Shown here: positions 49,862 through 52,232 of the stretch, piece by piece
Layout of the letters: each line of letters begins with the position of its first letter
Position numbering within the stretch: the first letter of the stretch is position 1
Source: Diplocarpon mali
Lineage: Eukaryota > Ascomycota > Leotiomycetes > Helotiales > Drepanopezizaceae
Direction of reading: 5' to 3'
Assembly: GCA_024741835.1 (NCBI GenBank)
Contig: JAENRP010000150.1
Span: 51,186-103,417 of the forward strand
DNA length: 52,232 bases
Position numbers and translations under genes: made by a program
The notes under the pieces: model-generated
Told to the model about the DNA's origin: nothing
What the model saw: only the letters and a program-made list of their open reading frames with translations
Databases searched by the model: none

Positions 49862-51169
49862 TTAGATGGCGAAGCAAGTCAGACCGACGATGAGAACCAT
49901 CACCAGATGTCCAGCGGCAGATCGGACGGCGCCAGAAGTGCTGCTGGAGGTGCTCTCGGAACTGCTTCCAGAGGTTTCGGCATCCTCTGTTCCGCCTGCG
50001 GCGGTTGTGCCGTTGGGGAGGGTTCCGTTGAGGAGAATGGTGCTCGTGCCGTTGACGTCGGCGACGGTAACAAGGCTATGGTTCAAGGCGGAGTAGGTGC
50101 CGTCACCAATGATGGAATCGAGGAAGGTGGAGTTGTTGTTGTCGTCACATCCGCATACTAGGTGCTGTCAATATATGCCATGAAAATATGGGCAAGCGAA
50201 GTAGTTCTGGCATGGACCAGGTGGAAGTACGTACCAGAGTAGGCGGCGCAGAGACAGGTGACGGGCTTGGTCTCGTTGACCCCTCCGTCGTCCTGTCTGA
50301 TCTCCAGCGCACCAACGTGGACATCGCGAGTTGCAATCGAGGTGTTGTTTTGACGCCCAGTACGGTTGTGGAACGAATATGGATTTCCGTATGGATAGGA
50401 GTAGGCACCGTAGAGCCAGAGGCCGGGGTAGATGGAAAGCAGGCCAACACCTAGGAATACAGGCGCAATCCCCAACGGCGACCTGGCACCAGCGGTGTAG
50501 GGTGTTGTTGCTCCTCCGCCGTAGTATCTTCCGCCTCCGTAATTGGGTCTGACACCTGAACCGGTCTTGGTAGAACCTCCTGCGTTGGAGGAAGATGAGC
50601 CTCTGCCTGTGGAAGAGGAGCTGGATCTGTCAGTTTGAGAACTAGGAGACCGATGCTGATGTTGGCCGACATGGCAGCACCATGCCGCCGCAGGAATAGC
50701 CGCATAGGCTCCGGCGAACAGGCGAGGTCGAAGCAAAGGGTTTGGTGATCTTTGCATCTCCAACGGCCGGCTTGCTTCGCTGAATCCCCGACGACGTGGG
50801 CCGCCACATGGGCGAAGGAAGTACTACTTCCAGCGACCGACGGCGCGTCCCTTCGCACACCCTCGCGTCGAGGAGGAAAGCATAGCGGCAGCGTCTGGCG
50901 GATACAGAGATCGGAACATACCTAGACGATGTGCCACCACTGCCCGAATTGCCTCCTTTACCAGAAGAACTGGATCCGCCTCCGCCCTTCCCCCCTCCGC
51001 CACCGCCCCCTTTACGCTTCCAGAGGTTGCTGACCGGCGCCAAAACGCTCTCTACTGCTTGTACAGGCTCGCGCCGCTGTTGGATGTCGGAGACGAGTTG
51101 TGGGTGGGCGAGCGCCGGGGCGTGGAGAACGAGTAGACATGCGACTGTCAGGCCCGCGACGAACCTCAT
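49862..51169 (-). CDS. Gly/Ser-rich secreted protein with probable GPI anchor (DUF7732-like)
   Basis: Three exons, 51169-50922, 50626-50235 and 50157-49862, give 311 aa. The N-terminus is a signal peptide (M-R-F-V-A-G-L-T-V-A-C-L-L-V-L) ending near A-L-A-H. A poly-Gly/Lys/Ser tract (G-G-G-G-G-G-G-K) follows, continuing after intron 1 as S-S-S-S-S-T-G-R-G. The central part has a hydrophobic stretch (I-A-P-V-F-L-G-V-G-L-L) and aromatic Y-G-N-P-Y-S-F-H-N. Two close Cys pairs (C-L-C-A-A-Y-S then V-C-G-C-D-D-N-N-N-S) are joined by intron 2 (77 nt). The C-terminus is Ser/Thr-rich with several N-x-T sites and ends in a hydrophobic tail, as GPI-anchored wall proteins do. Intron 1 is 295 nt and could hide an exon. 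Family name is from remembered patterns; function unknown. Confidence 0.78.
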
Positions 51170-52232
51170 GTTGGCAGTTGATCTGCGGAGTTGCGCGAGT
51201 TCGTGCCGGAGGCTCTCAAGTGTAGAGGATGGTGAGAGCAAGAGCCAATGCCCCAATCCAAGTCGTCGTGGTGGAAGGGATGTATTTCGAGATTGCCGGG
51301 GGTGGTGAGGGTGGTGAGGGTGTTCCAGCTGCAAGGGATTTTGCCTTTGAGGGTAGGGGGGTATTTAAGCTTATTTATTGTACTGGGAACATGGACCGTG
51401 CTGTTCGCCACATCGGATCTGGACTTGATTTCGCTCCGATTTGAGATGAGATGATATGATTTGATTTGATCTGATCTGCCCAGGACTGGGGTTGCATCGG
51501 TCTTTATGTAACGTGGAGTTATAGCAGATTGCAATGCCCTGCCGACCGTCTTGTCCTCTCCTCTCCTCTCCTCTCCTCTCCTCTCCTCTCCTCTCCAGCA
51601 CATCAACCCTCCCCCGGCGATGATTCATGTCGCGAAAGACAACGTCCATGTCCAGGAATTCCTCGTGTGAATGATCTCCGCTTGGCCAAGACGGTGTGCG
51701 CAGTTAGGATCTGGTCCATGACACTGCGCCTCTGACGCTGCGCCTCTGTCCGGTGGTGCAGCCACCGCCAGCCTTCACACCCAGAGAGAGCCGAGGCGTG
51801 TGTAGTAGGTGCCTGAGAGGTAAGGTGTCGAGCGAATCTCCTGGCCCCCCCGTCCTGCATCTTCCACGCCAGGTCTCGTATGTATCGATCGCAGGCCTGG
51901 CCGAGTGCTTGCCTCGGACACCAACCCCCTCAGACAATGGATCTTGAGTTTGATGTAATGGCGCCGGTCAGCTGATCGAGTTGGTTGCGGGGAGGCAAAC
52001 GACGGCGGAGTGTGAGACGGGCCCTCTGGATCATGAATGAGTGATGCTCATGGAGGGTGGGGGAAGGGCAACTGCCAGAACCCAGAGAGAAGACTGAATA
52101 ACCTGTACAGGTTGCCCACATCGATACTGGCCCTCGGACCCCCAGACCTGGCGTCAGTTACGTCCAGAAGAAGATCCGTGGTTTCAATATCAGGGACAGT
52201 GGAGGGGGAAGAAAAGCCTCAAGACAACCAGG
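51170..52232. other. Upstream region of the Gly/Ser-rich protein; no further gene seen
   Basis: It contains a (CCTCT)n microsatellite at 51551-51596. Beyond it, to the window end, I see only short open frames on both strands without family resemblance. Confidence 0.5.
51551..51596. repeat. Pentanucleotide microsatellite (CCTCT)n, about nine units
   Basis: An uninterrupted run of CCTCT/CTCTC pentamers, all pyrimidine on the plus strand. It lies about 380 bp upstream of the start codon at 51169. Open frames that cross it translate the repeat. Confidence 0.92.

Noticed and set aside
1..52232. A secondary-metabolite cluster or a new defence-like multi-gene system
   Set aside because: No synthase, tailoring enzyme, NLR/STAND or HET-type gene is visible. 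The genes are mostly unrelated housekeeping genes.

Overview
The window is a piece of a filamentous ascomycete (Pezizomycotina) nuclear genome. Evidence for this is short introns of about 47-67 nt with GTRNGT donors and CTAAY-like branch sites, fungal gene families (DUF7029/DUF7223 secreted protein, Rax1, fungal Chk1, fungal mS38), and large AT-rich tracts in which transposons have decayed by C-to-T transitions in the CpA/TpG context that is typical of repeat-induced point mutation (RIP). I cannot place it below that level with confidence. One ambiguous base (n) lies at 23360.

Layout. (1) About 1-16250 is an AT-rich repeat block with no functional gene. It holds a Ty3/Gypsy-like LTR retrotransposon relic on the minus strand, which runs off the left edge. 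A second Gypsy-like element (2680-8312) is inserted into its reverse-transcriptase region, complete with 249-bp LTRs, a polypurine tract and a perfect 5-bp target-site duplication. Further repeat fragments lie at 13.2-16.0 kb. (2) 16525-31566 is gene-dense: a secreted DUF7029/DUF7223-type protein, a copper P-type ATPase (ccc2), COP9 signalosome subunit 7, an RGS/membrane protein (rax1), ribosomal protein eL31, a UBE2C/Ubc11-type ubiquitin-conjugating enzyme and the checkpoint kinase chk1. The last two are divergently transcribed from one 335-bp promoter region. (3) 32600-35480 is a second AT-rich island, with three copies of a 0.55-0.63 kb repeat (two direct, one inverted). (4) 36067-51169 carries a SprT-like putative metalloprotease, an F-box protein with a WD40-like C-terminal region, a large Ser/Pro-rich protein with two C-terminal membrane segments, mitochondrial ribosomal protein mS38 (Cox24), and a Gly/Ser-rich secreted, probably GPI-anchored protein. 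Several upstream regions in this part contain minisatellites or purine/pyrimidine tracts.

Most genes are housekeeping: copper loading of secretory enzymes, cullin deneddylation, polarity, translation, anaphase ubiquitination and the DNA-damage checkpoint. The genes form no metabolic cluster. The most interesting signals are the datable nested retrotransposon, the shared ubc11/chk1 promoter with an intron immediately after the chk1 start codon, two in-frame retainable introns in ubc11, a GC-AG intron in rpl31, and the repeat families. I did not find a convincing new multi-gene system.
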